DNA of 53,382 bases, from positions 1 to 53,382 of the forward strand of contig JAFGAC010000020.1 of the NCBI GenBank assembly GCA_016933835.1, written 5' to 3'. The notes beneath the pieces are model-generated. The model had not been told where the DNA came from. It made no database searches and worked only from the letters and a program-made list of their open reading frames with translations. A program made the position numbers and the translations under genes. Shown one piece after another: positions 1-6,588 of the stretch. The first letter of the stretch is position 1, and the number at the start of each line of letters is the position of its first letter. Source of the DNA: Clostridiales bacterium. Lineage in GTDB: Bacteria > Bacillota > Clostridia > Peptostreptococcales > Acidaminobacteraceae.

Positions 1-740
1 ATCTCTTCCAAATAAGCTTGATTGTATGCATTTGTCAAGCGGTCTCGTATCTGTTTTTGTCTTGTTTCAGCTGCGATTGTCAGATTGAGCATAGTGCTTT
101 GAAGAGGTAAAATCAGTCCAATCAACACTATAAATCCAATTATTCCGAATGCTAGATAACCATATTCCATTACAATAGTTACAATAGTAAAAAAATAAAG
201 GTAAAGGCTCTCTTGCTTAAAATTGAATTTCAATTGATTTTTATCACCTGTATATAGATAGACAACTATGTTGACTAAGAGATGGCTTAAAAAATAATAA
301 CCAATTATAATCATTGCTAATACAATAAAATAATTAAATGACATCGATAAAAATTTTAACTTTTCAATTACAAGATAGACAATTGTTAAAGCTATTATTT
401 TTGCACCGATGTTGAAAAAAAGTTTTTTATCAATCAACTTATAGTTTATATCTTGAAAATATTTATATATTGGTTTTGAAATCACTTCATGTAAGATTCC
501 AATAACTACTATTTCAATTAAATCCATGTTGAATGCAGCCAAAATCAGTATTGAACCCGAAAGTGAAAACGCAAAATTTTTATTATATAACATCGCAAAT
601 GATTCAGCTAAAGTTACTGCAATCAATACAACAATAAACAAAATACTTATAGAAAATTTCTCAGTAGCAAATGCATAAATTGAAATAAGCGTCCCTAAAC
701 CAATTATGAAAGTCAAGTAAGCATTAAACCACTTTTTCAC
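1..740 (-). CDS. Membrane-anchored diguanylate cyclase, partial (N-terminal part)
   Basis: The reading frame stays open to the window edge, so the C-terminus is missing. The first ~215 residues are strongly hydrophobic with about seven likely membrane segments. After a short basic linker, the last visible residues (RDRLTNAYNQAYLEE) match the start of a GGDEF domain (D-x-LT-x-x-x-N). The likely job is cyclic-di-GMP synthesis at the membrane, but the GGDEF motif itself lies outside the window, so activity cannot be judged. The start is taken as GTG at 740, because GGGGTGA sits five bases upstream; another in-frame GTG at 749 lies inside that ribosome binding site. The sensory membrane part is not one I recognise. 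Confidence 0.7.
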   Translation of the reverse strand, partial: MKKWFNAYLTFIIGLGTLISIYAFATEKFSISILFIVVLIAVTLAESFAMLYNKNFAFSLSGSILILAAFNMDLIEIVVIGILHEVISKPIYKYFQDINYKLIDKKLFFNIGAKIIALTIVYLVIEKLKFLSMSFNYFIVLAMIIIGYYFLSHLLVNIVVYLYTGDKNQLKFNFKQESLYLYFFTIVTIVMEYGYLAFGIIGFIVLIGLILPLQSTMLNLTIAAETRQKQIRDRLTNAYNQAYLEE

Positions 741-1137
741 ATTATTCACCCCAATTGTTACAACTGTTAATATATTATATTATCGATTAACATTATTCAA
801 TATCATTAAGCTATTTTCAATATTATAATTTACGTAAATACAGAATAAAAATATACCCATTCACAATTATTTCTAATTTTTCAATTTAAGTTTTTTTCTT
901 CTCTTTAATACTCTTTAGAAATTGTCAAATAGCCGTTCCCTGATTTTTCATTATCCCGTTTCGTACTTTTTCGGATTTCTTCGTATTATCGATATTCATA
1001 GCATGTTTTATTTTTCTTGTGACCATTTGGTGACCACTTTAGCAAAAAACGCTTTATACATCTATTAAATATTTATTCAAATTATTGATGAATTTATCTC
1101 TTCTTATCAATAGTCTGAAGTTTGTTCTAAAGAAAAA
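741..1137. other. Intergenic stretch with a GTGACCA direct repeat, no gene seen
   Basis: About 400 AT-rich bases with no convincing reading frame. The only structure noticed is a direct repeat at 1018-1039, GTGACCATTTGGTGACCACT. It resembles the repeat 3' of the integrase fragment at 5750-5769 and the ACCACTT repeats at 2563-2599. It may be a leftover integrase arm site from an element end; no integrase remains beside it. Confidence 0.4.
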
Positions 1138-2205
1138 CTATTTTTTCGCATACATGGTACTTCTTCCTTGTCCAATTTTTTCAATATAACCTTGGTTTAC
1201 CAATTCTTTCAATGCTTTTTCAATAGTCTTCGGACTGATATCCGGATTCAACATATGAATATCACTCTTCGAGAATCTACCAAGTCTTGTATCAAATAAA
1301 TACTTCACACGCTCAGACTTATTTACAGTTTTATCTACTAATAGCTCCACGCGTTCGGAAAAATCTTTGTAAGCGGCTAAAATAACAGATAAATAATACT
1401 TGATAAATGGTTTGTAATCGTTCGCTCCTTCATGCCACTTCTCTGAGCTTTGCAAAAGAGCATCATAATAAGCTTCTTCAGTTCGTTCAATATGCATCTC
1501 AATACTAATGTACTTGCCAACAATATAACCACTACGGTACATCAGCAGTAAAGTCAGCAAGCGACTCATCCTACCATTGCCATCCCTAAAAGGATGGATT
1601 GATACAAAGTCAAAAATATAAGCCGCAATCAATAGCAGCGGATCGATTTCTTTCGCATCGATTGCCTCTGAGTAAGCGTCACACAAATTTCTTATCATCT
1701 CTGGAGTAAAAGCAGCAGGTGCTGGTTTAAAACGAATAATCTTTTCTCCATGCAAATTTTCTTCTTCAATGACATTGTCAACATTCTTGAACACCCCACC
1801 ATCTTCAACTGCACTATAGGCGTACAGATCTCGATGTAACTGCAGTATATGATTCGCTGTCGGAAAGATATATTCATAACTGTCATGAATCAGCTCTAGA
1901 ACTTGCCTATAACCGGCAATTTCTTCTTCGTTTCGATTTCTTGGCTGAGTCTTTTTCTCAACCAATTCCTTCAATCTTTTGTCACTTGTGCGAATTCCTT
2001 CTATAGCATTCGACGCATTTGTACTCTGTATTTTGGCAACATTAAGCATTTTTTGTAATAGGTCCGAATTTGAATCGATATATAAAGTTTGCTTACCTTT
2101 GTATTCATGAATAGCAGACAATAGTCCTACTATTTCTCGATCAAAGAGTTGAATATCTATGTTCATATAATTGAATTGTCTCATAATTTTTCTCCTATTA
2201 ACCAT
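1138..2205 (-). CDS. Fic family AMP transferase (adenylyltransferase) with winged-helix C-terminus
   Basis: Fic enzymes usually transfer AMP from ATP to a hydroxyl of a target protein. The catalytic motif HPFRDGNGRMSR is complete at residues 204-215 (catalytic His204). An N-terminal autoinhibition motif of the (S/T)xxxE(G/N) type, SNAIEG, is at residues 65-70, which makes it a class II (N-terminally self-inhibited) Fic. Residues ~290-355 look like a winged helix, common in stand-alone bacterial Fic proteins. Two starts are possible (2205 and 2184), each with its own AGGAG: the start region is a tandem copy of AATAGGAGAAAAA. It stands alone between a truncated cyclase gene and a tRNA-borne element, so it is probably accessory. 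Target unknown. Confidence 0.9.
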   Translation of the reverse strand: MVNRRKIMRQFNYMNIDIQLFDREIVGLLSAIHEYKGKQTLYIDSNSDLLQKMLNVAKIQSTNASNAIEGIRTSDKRLKELVEKKTQPRNRNEEEIAGYRQVLELIHDSYEYIFPTANHILQLHRDLYAYSAVEDGGVFKNVDNVIEEENLHGEKIIRFKPAPAAFTPEMIRNLCDAYSEAIDAKEIDPLLLIAAYIFDFVSIHPFRDGNGRMSRLLTLLLMYRSGYIVGKYISIEMHIERTEEAYYDALLQSSEKWHEGANDYKPFIKYYLSVILAAYKDFSERVELLVDKTVNKSERVKYLFDTRLGRFSKSDIHMLNPDISPKTIEKALKELVNQGYIEKIGQGRSTMYAKK

Positions 2206-2320
2206 CTTTTTCTCCTATTATTATAGCATAATTAGGAGTATATTCAATAGACTAGGAAAAAAACTCACTTTCTCCTATAATAATCAATAAATTAGGACAA
2301 TAATGCCCGAGTAGGAGAAG
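2189..2320. repeat. Cluster of TAGGAGAAA-type repeats around the Fic promoter
   Basis: The minus strand carries TAATAGGAGAAA at 2189-2200 and again at 2209-2220, and TTATAGGAGAAA at 2269-2280. The plus strand carries ATTAGGAGTA (2231-2240), CTAGGAAAA (from 2252), ATTAGGACAA (2291-2300) and GTAGGAGAAG (2311-2320). Seven copies of a TAGGA core in ~130 bases, in both orientations and overlapping promoter and ribosome binding site, suggest an operator cluster. Confidence 0.55.
2220..2247 (-). promoter_or_regulatory. Promoter of the Fic gene
   Basis: On the minus strand, TTGAAT (2242-2247) and TATAAT (2220-2225) are separated by 16 bases. The spacer contains CTCCTAATTA, one of the repeats described in the next entry, so a protein bound there would block the polymerase. 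Confidence 0.7.
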
Positions 2321-2375
2321 AAACGTTTTGTTGATAAATGACCTCTACCAATTCTCGTCCTACTTTCTTTTGAGC

Positions 2376-2413
2376 AAAAATAGAAAGCACTGCATCTCAA
2401 AAGAAATGCAGTG
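2376..2413 (-). terminator. Rho-independent terminator at the outer edge of the tRNA-Arg repeat
   Basis: The stem is CACTGCAT/ATGCAGTG (2388-2395 with 2406-2413). The right arm begins within the 73-bp direct repeat, while the left arm is unique. The corresponding hairpin beside the intact tRNA uses CACTGGG/CCCAGTG instead. It probably ends transcription coming from the toxin gene side. Confidence 0.55.
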
Positions 2414-2481
2414 TTTTCAATGGTTATTTATGGCGAGGCATGAGGGATTCGAACCCCCGACCAATAGATTCGAAGTCTACT
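2409..2481. repeat. Attachment-site repeat, distal end: 3' part of tRNA-Arg(UCG)
   Basis: These 73 bases are identical to 5826-5898, which cover the 3' half of the intact tRNA-Arg gene plus 22 bases downstream. Identity stops abruptly inside the anticodon stem at 2482, and no D arm or 5' acceptor strand follows, so this copy cannot be a functional tRNA. Such a partial tRNA repeat is the usual footprint of a tyrosine-integrase element, and an integrase fragment lies just inside the other copy. Confidence 0.9.
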
Positions 2482-2562
2482 CAAACGATATCTTATACCG
2501 TTAAAACGGCTTAATTTAGCCATTTTTTTTCTGTTAGTGTTAACTAATCTCTTCTAATTGTA

Positions 2563-2599
2563 ACCACTTTTAAGTCTACTACCACTTTTGCAACCACTT
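2563..2599. repeat. ACCACTT direct repeats, possible integrase arm sites
   Basis: ACCACTT occurs at 2563-2569, 2581-2587 and 2593-2599, all in one orientation, about 100 bases inside the distal attachment repeat. Tyrosine integrases bind short direct repeats placed like this. The rest of 2482-2679 shows no gene. Confidence 0.4.
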
Positions 2600-2679
2600 A
2601 CGAGTTTGTGAATTCGAACAATTTACATCAATCCAAATTCTAAACGTTTCACGATTAGTCGTTTTTGATTTAGCTAAAC

Positions 2680-3198
2680 TCATTCTTTATAAGCATCACA
2701 TTTGATCTCCAATATCTTAAAATCAAAACAAACTGGTCTGATCTTTTGAATAAATGCTTTGTCATTATTTACTCTCGAAATTTCATTATACAAATTGTTT
2801 GCAGTTCTAATTATCTTATTTTGTTTATGTCGTATTGCAATTATTTCTTTGTCTAATAGGTTTTTATAATTCTTGTCAGAGCAATTCTTAATATCTACTA
2901 AAGAGATTTCTGAATCAGGCACTGGAATCATGTTATTTAAGCTAAGAATAGCTAGCAGCTCATTTTTATATTCTATTCGTATAGCTGTTAGAGAATCTTT
3001 CCACCTTGCATGTTTCGGTTTAGGAGAAGTAAGCGGCGCATAAAACCTATGCCCATTAAGAAGAATTACAATTCCAACATATGGTCTTTGTTGCCCTTTA
3101 TCGCTGTTCATCCATACATGTTTTTCGAATTTTCTTAAGTAATCTGTATATCTATCTGTTACATAGTATAATTTTAATCTGTCTTTTTCACCGTTCAC
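2680..3198 (-). CDS. Type III toxin-antitoxin system ToxN/AbiQ-like endoribonuclease toxin
   Basis: The 172-residue protein matches the ToxN/AbiQ family: LKLYYVTDRYTDYLRKFEK at the N-terminus, RPYVGIVILLNGHRFYAPL, then SPKPKH, and NNMIPVPDSE followed by a helical second half ending in CDFKILEIKC. In this family the toxin cuts mRNA and its own repeat RNA, and is held inactive by pseudoknotted antitoxin RNA units. The length fits the family, and the residues after the PLTSPK stretch are intact. The start is GTG at 3198, five bases after GGGGGAG. It is preceded, in the canonical order, by the repeat RNA and a terminator. Known members give phage resistance by abortive infection and stabilise elements. 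The function is inferred from sequence only. Confidence 0.9.
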   Translation of the reverse strand: MNGEKDRLKLYYVTDRYTDYLRKFEKHVWMNSDKGQQRPYVGIVILLNGHRFYAPLTSPKPKHARWKDSLTAIRIEYKNELLAILSLNNMIPVPDSEISLVDIKNCSDKNYKNLLDKEIIAIRHKQNKIIRTANNLYNEISRVNNDKAFIQKIRPVCFDFKILEIKCDAYKE

Positions 3199-3210
3199 CT
3201 AATCTCCCCC

Positions 3211-3240
3211 AATAAAAAGAGTGACTATTATCAGTCACTC
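3211..3240 (-). terminator. Attenuating terminator between antitoxin RNA and toxin gene
   Basis: The minus strand reads GAGTGACT, a six-base loop, AGTCACTC, then TTTTTATT. In type III systems a leaky terminator here keeps antitoxin RNA in excess over toxin mRNA. The toxin's ribosome binding site follows directly. Confidence 0.9.
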
Positions 3241-3355
3241 CAAAATTATCGCTCCCACTTTTGGCAGGGACTCTCCAAATGTTATAGCTCTCACTTATGG
3301 TAGAGACTCACCAATTGTTATCGCTCCCACTTTTGGCAGGGACTCTCCTACTTGC
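3213..3355 (-). ncRNA. Type III antitoxin RNA with three tandem 35/36-nt repeats
   Basis: Three tandem units lie at 3242-3276 (35 nt), 3277-3312 (36 nt) and 3313-3348 (36 nt). The outer two are almost identical, and the middle one differs at scattered positions. On the minus strand each unit runs from GGAGAGTCCCTGCC through AAAGTGGGAGCGATAA. They sit between a strong promoter and a terminator just 5' of a ToxN-like gene, as in ToxIN and AbiQ/antiQ loci, whose repeats are also about 35-36 nt. Each unit should fold into a pseudoknot that binds one toxin monomer. The RNA ends are estimated from promoter and terminator. Confidence 0.9.
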
Positions 3356-3361
3356 AACTAC

Positions 3362-3390
3362 ATTATACAGCAAGACAAATTATATTTCAA
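3362..3390 (-). promoter_or_regulatory. Promoter of the type III toxin-antitoxin locus
   Basis: TTGAAA (3385-3390) and TATAAT (3362-3367) on the minus strand have a 17-base spacer, a near-consensus vegetative promoter. The predicted start, about 3355, falls just before the first antitoxin repeat. Confidence 0.85.
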
Positions 3391-3564
3391 GCGACATATC
3401 TTAACGTCTGTTTTAATATCCTACATATCTTTTCAACTATTTCTATATTGATATAATACCCTAATTTACCACTCATATTCAAAATACTCAAAGTCCTCAT
3501 ACATTAATATCTTTATATTGAGACTATATGTCTACAACAAGTAAACTCGAAAGAAATCAATTTT

Positions 3565-4233
3565 TTAACAATACATGTTTTCTCTGCTTATAGATATTCT
3601 GTTCAAATCAGTTCCAATTTCTTGAAATAACTCCTCCAGATATGGTTCTAACAATATATTACCTATTTTTCTAATAGTCAAATAAAATATTATTGCATCC
3701 ATAGGTGAAAATGTTCTATTTTTGTTTAAATCTTGATTTACTTCGTGTTTCGAAATGTTATATATATCTATTATACGCTTACATGATTCAAATAAATCAT
3801 CTTCTATTACCTCTGTTTTATGTAAATAATGCAGCGCCTTTCCCAAAGTAGCCTTTCTATTCCTAACACTGCCTAATTTTGATTTTCTTTTTAGGATGTA
3901 TTTTGCGAGACCTTCGAAGTGCAAGCCAACATCGTGTATTATATATCTTGGCCTTTTATTAATATCCTCAATATCCATCTGTGCTCTTGCATATTGTAAT
4001 GGTCTAAATATCGTTCTGGCTATACCACAAGGAAATGGATTATGTATGGGATTCGCAGGCATACTATATGCTCCGATCCCACCGATTTTTAAATCATATT
4101 CCCACAATACATCTAGCTCATACTCAGCAGGCGGTTTTTTGAGTTCGTTTTCAATCTGACTTAGTATTTCCCTTTCCTCGTCTGAGTACAGTTTTATAAG
4201 TAAATATTCACTATCTTCTAATATTTTGATCAT
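3565..4233 (-). CDS. Unrecognised protein of the tRNA-Arg element
   Basis: About 222 residues from ATG at 4233, chosen because AAAGG is seven bases upstream; longer in-frame starts lack such a site. No signal peptide or membrane segment is visible. The N-terminal third is acidic (EEREILSQIENELKK). The C-terminal half looks all-helical, with HDVGLHFEGLAKYILKRK, a repeated YNISKHEVN-like helix, and FSPMDAIIFYLTIRKIGNIL. The helix plus KH pattern recalls HEPN-like or DUF-type helical bundles, but a clear RxxxxH motif is absent and I do not assign a family. It lies between the reverse transcriptase fragment and the type III TA, reading the same way, with 140 bases to the former. Confidence 0.65.
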   Translation of the reverse strand: MIKILEDSEYLLIKLYSDEEREILSQIENELKKPPAEYELDVLWEYDLKIGGIGAYSMPANPIHNPFPCGIARTIFRPLQYARAQMDIEDINKRPRYIIHDVGLHFEGLAKYILKRKSKLGSVRNRKATLGKALHYLHKTEVIEDDLFESCKRIIDIYNISKHEVNQDLNKNRTFSPMDAIIFYLTIRKIGNILLEPYLEELFQEIGTDLNRISISRENMYC

Positions 4234-4376
4234 ATTCATTCCTTTCAACTTGATTTCAAGTTTTATGAGAATTGCACTAGATATTTCACCTAATCTCAAT
4301 TGAACTGTAGACTTGAGAATGCTCCCATATTCTTCCTGATGTAAACAGTTTCTAGTTTTACTATGTTTCCGTTCAA

Positions 4377-5175
4377 TTATTCAAAATGGTTCTTCTTTGC
4401 CCATTTTTCAATTATTTCATCTAAAAAGTCTCTACGTTTATACTTCTGCGATGCATACCATGCTTCCCTCTCATCACGAGGCAAACAACTTATAGCTGCA
4501 ATAAATGCTCGTCTTTCCCATGGAGGCATTGTCAAAGTATTCTTTAATTTGCTTTCTCTAAAATAATCTATCATACCAGCTCTCCCAAAACACAGAAATA
4601 GCTCACGAGAAGTCATTTCATCTGAGTACTTCTTTTTTAGCTCGCAAAATCTCTTAGTGTTATTCCATTCTTTGTTTTTTGTAAATAAATGCAGTAACCA
4701 GGCTCTATTGAATTGAAGTTCCGTAATAAAGCTTTCATCGAATAATTCTAAAACTTTGTAACCAATCTAGTGCTTTTGTGATTCACTAAAAGATCGTACT
4801 CTAGTCAAAATTCTAGTTTTTGATTCATTTAACTTTAAATTTCTTAAATCATAATACTTCTGTGCCAAAAGCGATAATTGTCTATATGCCTCAGCTTCAG
4901 ATTTGCAAAATATTCTAATATCATCAACATAACGAATAAATTTAACATCATTTTGAATTAAAATTTTGTCAACTTCGTTCATTATCAATTCTGCAATTGG
5001 CCGACTGAACTGAGGGCCTATTGGCAATCCTTTATGTGTTTGACTTACATTCATACCTTTTATCATTTTTATAAGTACATCCGCATGTTCCTTCTGATTT
5101 GAGTATGAAGTCACTTCTCTTAAACAAGTTTCAATATTATGTAAATAAATGCTTGAAAAAAAGTCCGCACCCCCT
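4377..5175 (-). pseudogene. Defence-type (UG/Abi clade) reverse transcriptase, 5'-truncated with an in-frame TAG
   Basis: The surviving frame starts within an FFSSIYLHNIETCL motif and continues through KGLPIGPQFSRPIAE and the catalytic FIRYVDDIRIF to NESKT. A TAG codon at 4767-4769 interrupts it after SESQKH. The same frame then stays open for 130 more codons, covering a helical C-terminal region (FNRAWLLHLF, PPWERRAFIAAISCLPRDE, WAKKNHFE) like that of UG-group antiviral RTs. The N-terminus, including the first catalytic Asp region, is lost where the frame meets an oppositely oriented integrase fragment near 5170-5200. GLPIGP plus YVDD separates it from group II intron and retron RTs. Loss of the 5' end makes it non-functional whatever happens at the TAG. 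Confidence 0.8.
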
Positions 5176-5198
5176 TCATAAGGCGATGCAACTTTGTA

Positions 5199-5647
5199 GG
5201 AATCGCAAACTGAAAACATCTGGCACTAAAAATTCAATATCAACTAGGTCAATCACCATGACTGATTCTCTTGTAAGCGCTCTGAAAGACTGGCGAAAGG
5301 AACAAGTTGAGAATCGATTGCGATTTGGCGAGGAGTACCAAAGAAATGAAATTTCAGGTAGAACTCGTGACATCATATGTACTTGGCAAGACGGAAGGGC
5401 TAACCCTCTTGATTACTACATCGTCGGATTGACAAAAGCTCTGAGAAACACTGGGATTGACAAACATGTTCGATTCCATGATTTAAGGCATACTCACGCC
5501 ACATTGCTCCTTGAGCAAAATGTAGACGCCAAAGCCATTCAAGATAGACTAGGTCATTCCAACATTTCAACAACTATGGACATCTACTCGCATGTCACAA
5601 AAAATGTTCACAAGGAGGCAGTCGAAAAGTTGAACAAGATCCTGTAA
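5199..5647 (+). pseudogene. Tyrosine recombinase (integrase), C-terminal fragment
   Basis: The fragment retains the second half of the catalytic domain: HDLRHTHATLLLE (HxxR box), LGHSNISTTMDIYSHV (His/Gly box and nucleophilic Tyr), and a KEAVEKLNKIL tail. The N-terminal arm-binding and core-binding domains and the first catalytic Arg are missing; homology begins around KLKTSGTKNSISTRSITMTD. It points to the intact tRNA-Arg gene, the normal layout for an integrase next to its attachment site. It abuts an inverted RT fragment, so one deletion or rearrangement probably removed both 5' ends. The element should be immobile by itself. Confidence 0.85.
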
Positions 5648-5650
5648 TCA

Positions 5651-5678
5651 AGTAACCCCATATTGGGGTTACTTTTTT
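5651..5678 (+). terminator. Terminator after the integrase fragment
   Basis: The stem AGTAACCCCA/TGGGGTTACT has a TAT loop and is followed by TTTTTT. It starts two bases after the integrase stop codon. Confidence 0.9.
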
Positions 5679-5749
5679 GCATAAATATTAGGGAAAAATG
5701 TATTTTCCTTACAAATAACCCCGTAAGAAAAGATTGTTAAAAAATCATG

Positions 5750-5769
5750 CGACCAATCCGTGACCATTT
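5750..5769. repeat. GACCA direct repeat beside the attachment site, possible integrase arm site
   Basis: GCGACCAATCCGTGACCAT contains two GACCA words 11 bases apart, between the integrase fragment and the tRNA. A similar arrangement occurs at 1018-1039. Both position and repetition suit integrase arm binding. Confidence 0.35.
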
Positions 5770-5794
5770 TTCCTAAAATATGTCAATTGTATGC

Positions 5795-5834
5795 AAAAAG
5801 AAAACACTGGGAATCTTCTGAAACCCAGTGTTTT
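5795..5834 (-). terminator. Terminator of tRNA-Arg(UCG)
   Basis: On the minus strand an AAAACACTGGG/CCCAGTGTTTT stem with a 12-base loop runs into TTTTCTTTTT. The arm nearest the tRNA belongs to the 73-bp attachment repeat. Confidence 0.8.
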
Positions 5835-5898
5835 CAATGGTTATTTATGGCGAGGCATGAGGGATTCGAACCCCCGACCAATAGATTCGAAGTCTACT
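5826..5898. repeat. Attachment-site repeat, integrase-proximal end (3' half of tRNA-Arg)
   Basis: Identical to 2409-2481. The copy runs from the downstream hairpin arm through the tRNA 3' end to the anticodon stem. Because the 5' half of the tRNA is only here, this is the side where the element's own 3' tRNA copy restored the gene on integration. Confidence 0.9.
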
Positions 5899-5924
5899 AC
5901 TCTATCCAGCTGAGCTAATGCCCC
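5848..5924 (-). tRNA. tRNA-Arg (anticodon UCG)
   Basis: A complete 77-nt cloverleaf with encoded CCA. The anticodon loop is CTTCGAA and the acceptor is GGGGCAT/ATGCCTC with one G-U pair. It hosts the integrated element. Unlike the seven tRNAs upstream it has its own promoter. Confidence 0.97.
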
Positions 5925-5953
5925 ATATTATGATATTGCTATTGATATCTTTC

Positions 5954-5982
5954 ATTATAAACAAGACCTGTTTCACTGTCTA
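5954..5982 (-). promoter_or_regulatory. Promoter of tRNA-Arg(UCG)
   Basis: TAGACA (5977-5982) and TATAAT (5954-5959), with 17 bases between them, lie about 30 bases upstream of the tRNA on the minus strand. Confidence 0.75.
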
Positions 5983-6010
5983 TACTTAATGTAGAATTTA
6001 TCGGTTCATG

Positions 6011-6040
6011 AAAATAAAAAACTCCATCAAATTGATGAAG
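6011..6040 (-). terminator. Terminator of the seven-tRNA operon
   Basis: On the minus strand CTTCATCAA, one loop base and TTGATGGAG are followed by TTTTTTATTTT. It sits just after tRNA-Leu and separates that operon from tRNA-Arg(UCG). Confidence 0.75.
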
Positions 6041-6047
6041 CCTTTTT

Positions 6048-6132
6048 TGGTGCGGGCGGAGGGACTCGAACCCACACACCGTTAAGCGCTAGATCCTAAG
6101 TCTAGTGCGTCTGCCAATTCCGCCACGCCCGC
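6048..6132 (-). tRNA. tRNA-Leu (anticodon UAG)
   Basis: 85 nt with CCA encoded. The long variable arm is typical of leucine tRNAs, and the anticodon loop CTTAGGA reads CUA and related CUN codons. Last gene of the tRNA operon. Confidence 0.97.
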
Positions 6133-6139
6133 ATATAAA

Positions 6140-6215
6140 TGGTGACCCATCCGCGACTCGAACGCGGGACACCCTGATTAAAAGTCAGGTGCTCTACCGA
6201 CTGAGCTAATAGGTC
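6140..6215 (-). tRNA. tRNA-Lys (anticodon UUU)
   Basis: A 76-nt cloverleaf with CCA; anticodon loop CTTTTAA within a CTGA/TCAG stem. It is seven bases from the leucine gene. Confidence 0.97.
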
Positions 6216-6218
6216 ATA

Positions 6219-6294
6219 TGGCTGGGGATACAGGACTCGAACCTGTGGTGACGGAGTCAAAGTCCGTTGCCTTAACCGACTTGGCCAATCCCCA
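6219..6294 (-). tRNA. tRNA-Gln (anticodon UUG)
   Basis: A 76-nt cloverleaf starting TGGGGAT with CCA encoded; the anticodon loop ACTTTGACT gives UUG. The unpaired-type U1 start is usual for bacterial glutamine tRNAs. Confidence 0.96.
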
Positions 6295-6324
6295 AAAAAA
6301 GAAAAAATTAAAAATTATACTAAA

Positions 6325-6401
6325 TGGGGCGGCTGATGGGATTCGAACCCACGCATACAGGAGCCACAATCCTGTGTCTTAACCGCTTGACGACAACCGC
6401 C
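6325..6401 (-). tRNA. tRNA-His (anticodon GUG)
   Basis: 77 nt including the extra 5' G (G-1) opposite C73 that histidyl-tRNA synthetase requires. The anticodon GTG sits in a GGATTGTGGCTCC arm. Confidence 0.97.
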
Positions 6402-6419
6402 ATGTAGGATAAAAATTAA

Positions 6420-6496
6420 TGGCGCGTCCGCAGGGACTCGAACCCCGGACCCTCGCCTTAGAAGGGCGATGCTCTATCCAGCTGAGCTACGAACGC
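6420..6496 (-). tRNA. tRNA-Arg (anticodon UCU)
   Basis: A 77-nt cloverleaf with CCA; anticodon loop CTTCTAA. It reads AGA/AGG, the common arginine codons in AT-rich genomes. Confidence 0.97.
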
Positions 6497-6504
6497 AAAT
6501 ATTT

Positions 6505-6578
6505 TGGAGCGGGTGAAGGGAATCGAACCCTCGCAACTAGCTTGGAAGGCTAGGGCTCTACCACTGAGCTACACCCGC
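6505..6578 (-). tRNA. tRNA-Gly (anticodon UCC)
   Basis: A 74-nt cloverleaf with CCA; anticodon loop CTTCCAA and acceptor GCGGGTG/CACCCGC. Confidence 0.97.
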
Positions 6579-6588
6579 AAATTATAAA

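Noticed and set aside
1018-1039. C-terminal coding remnant of an integrase
   Set aside because: No HxxR or Tyr box occurs in any frame nearby; only the short repeat is present.
2434-2510. Second functional tRNA-Arg gene
   Set aside because: Only the 3' half matches; no D arm or 5' acceptor strand follows.
3242-3348. CRISPR array
   Set aside because: The 35/36-nt units are contiguous with no spacers, there are no cas genes, and they sit before a ToxN-like gene.
3221-3451. Plus-strand small frame with a repeated GRDSP peptide
   Set aside because: It is the complement of the antitoxin RNA repeats and terminator and has no ribosome binding site.
4377-5175. Retron
   Set aside because: Motifs (GLPIGP, YVDD, helical C-terminus) fit UG/Abi RTs; no msr/msd-like RNA structure was seen beside it, and the gene is truncated.
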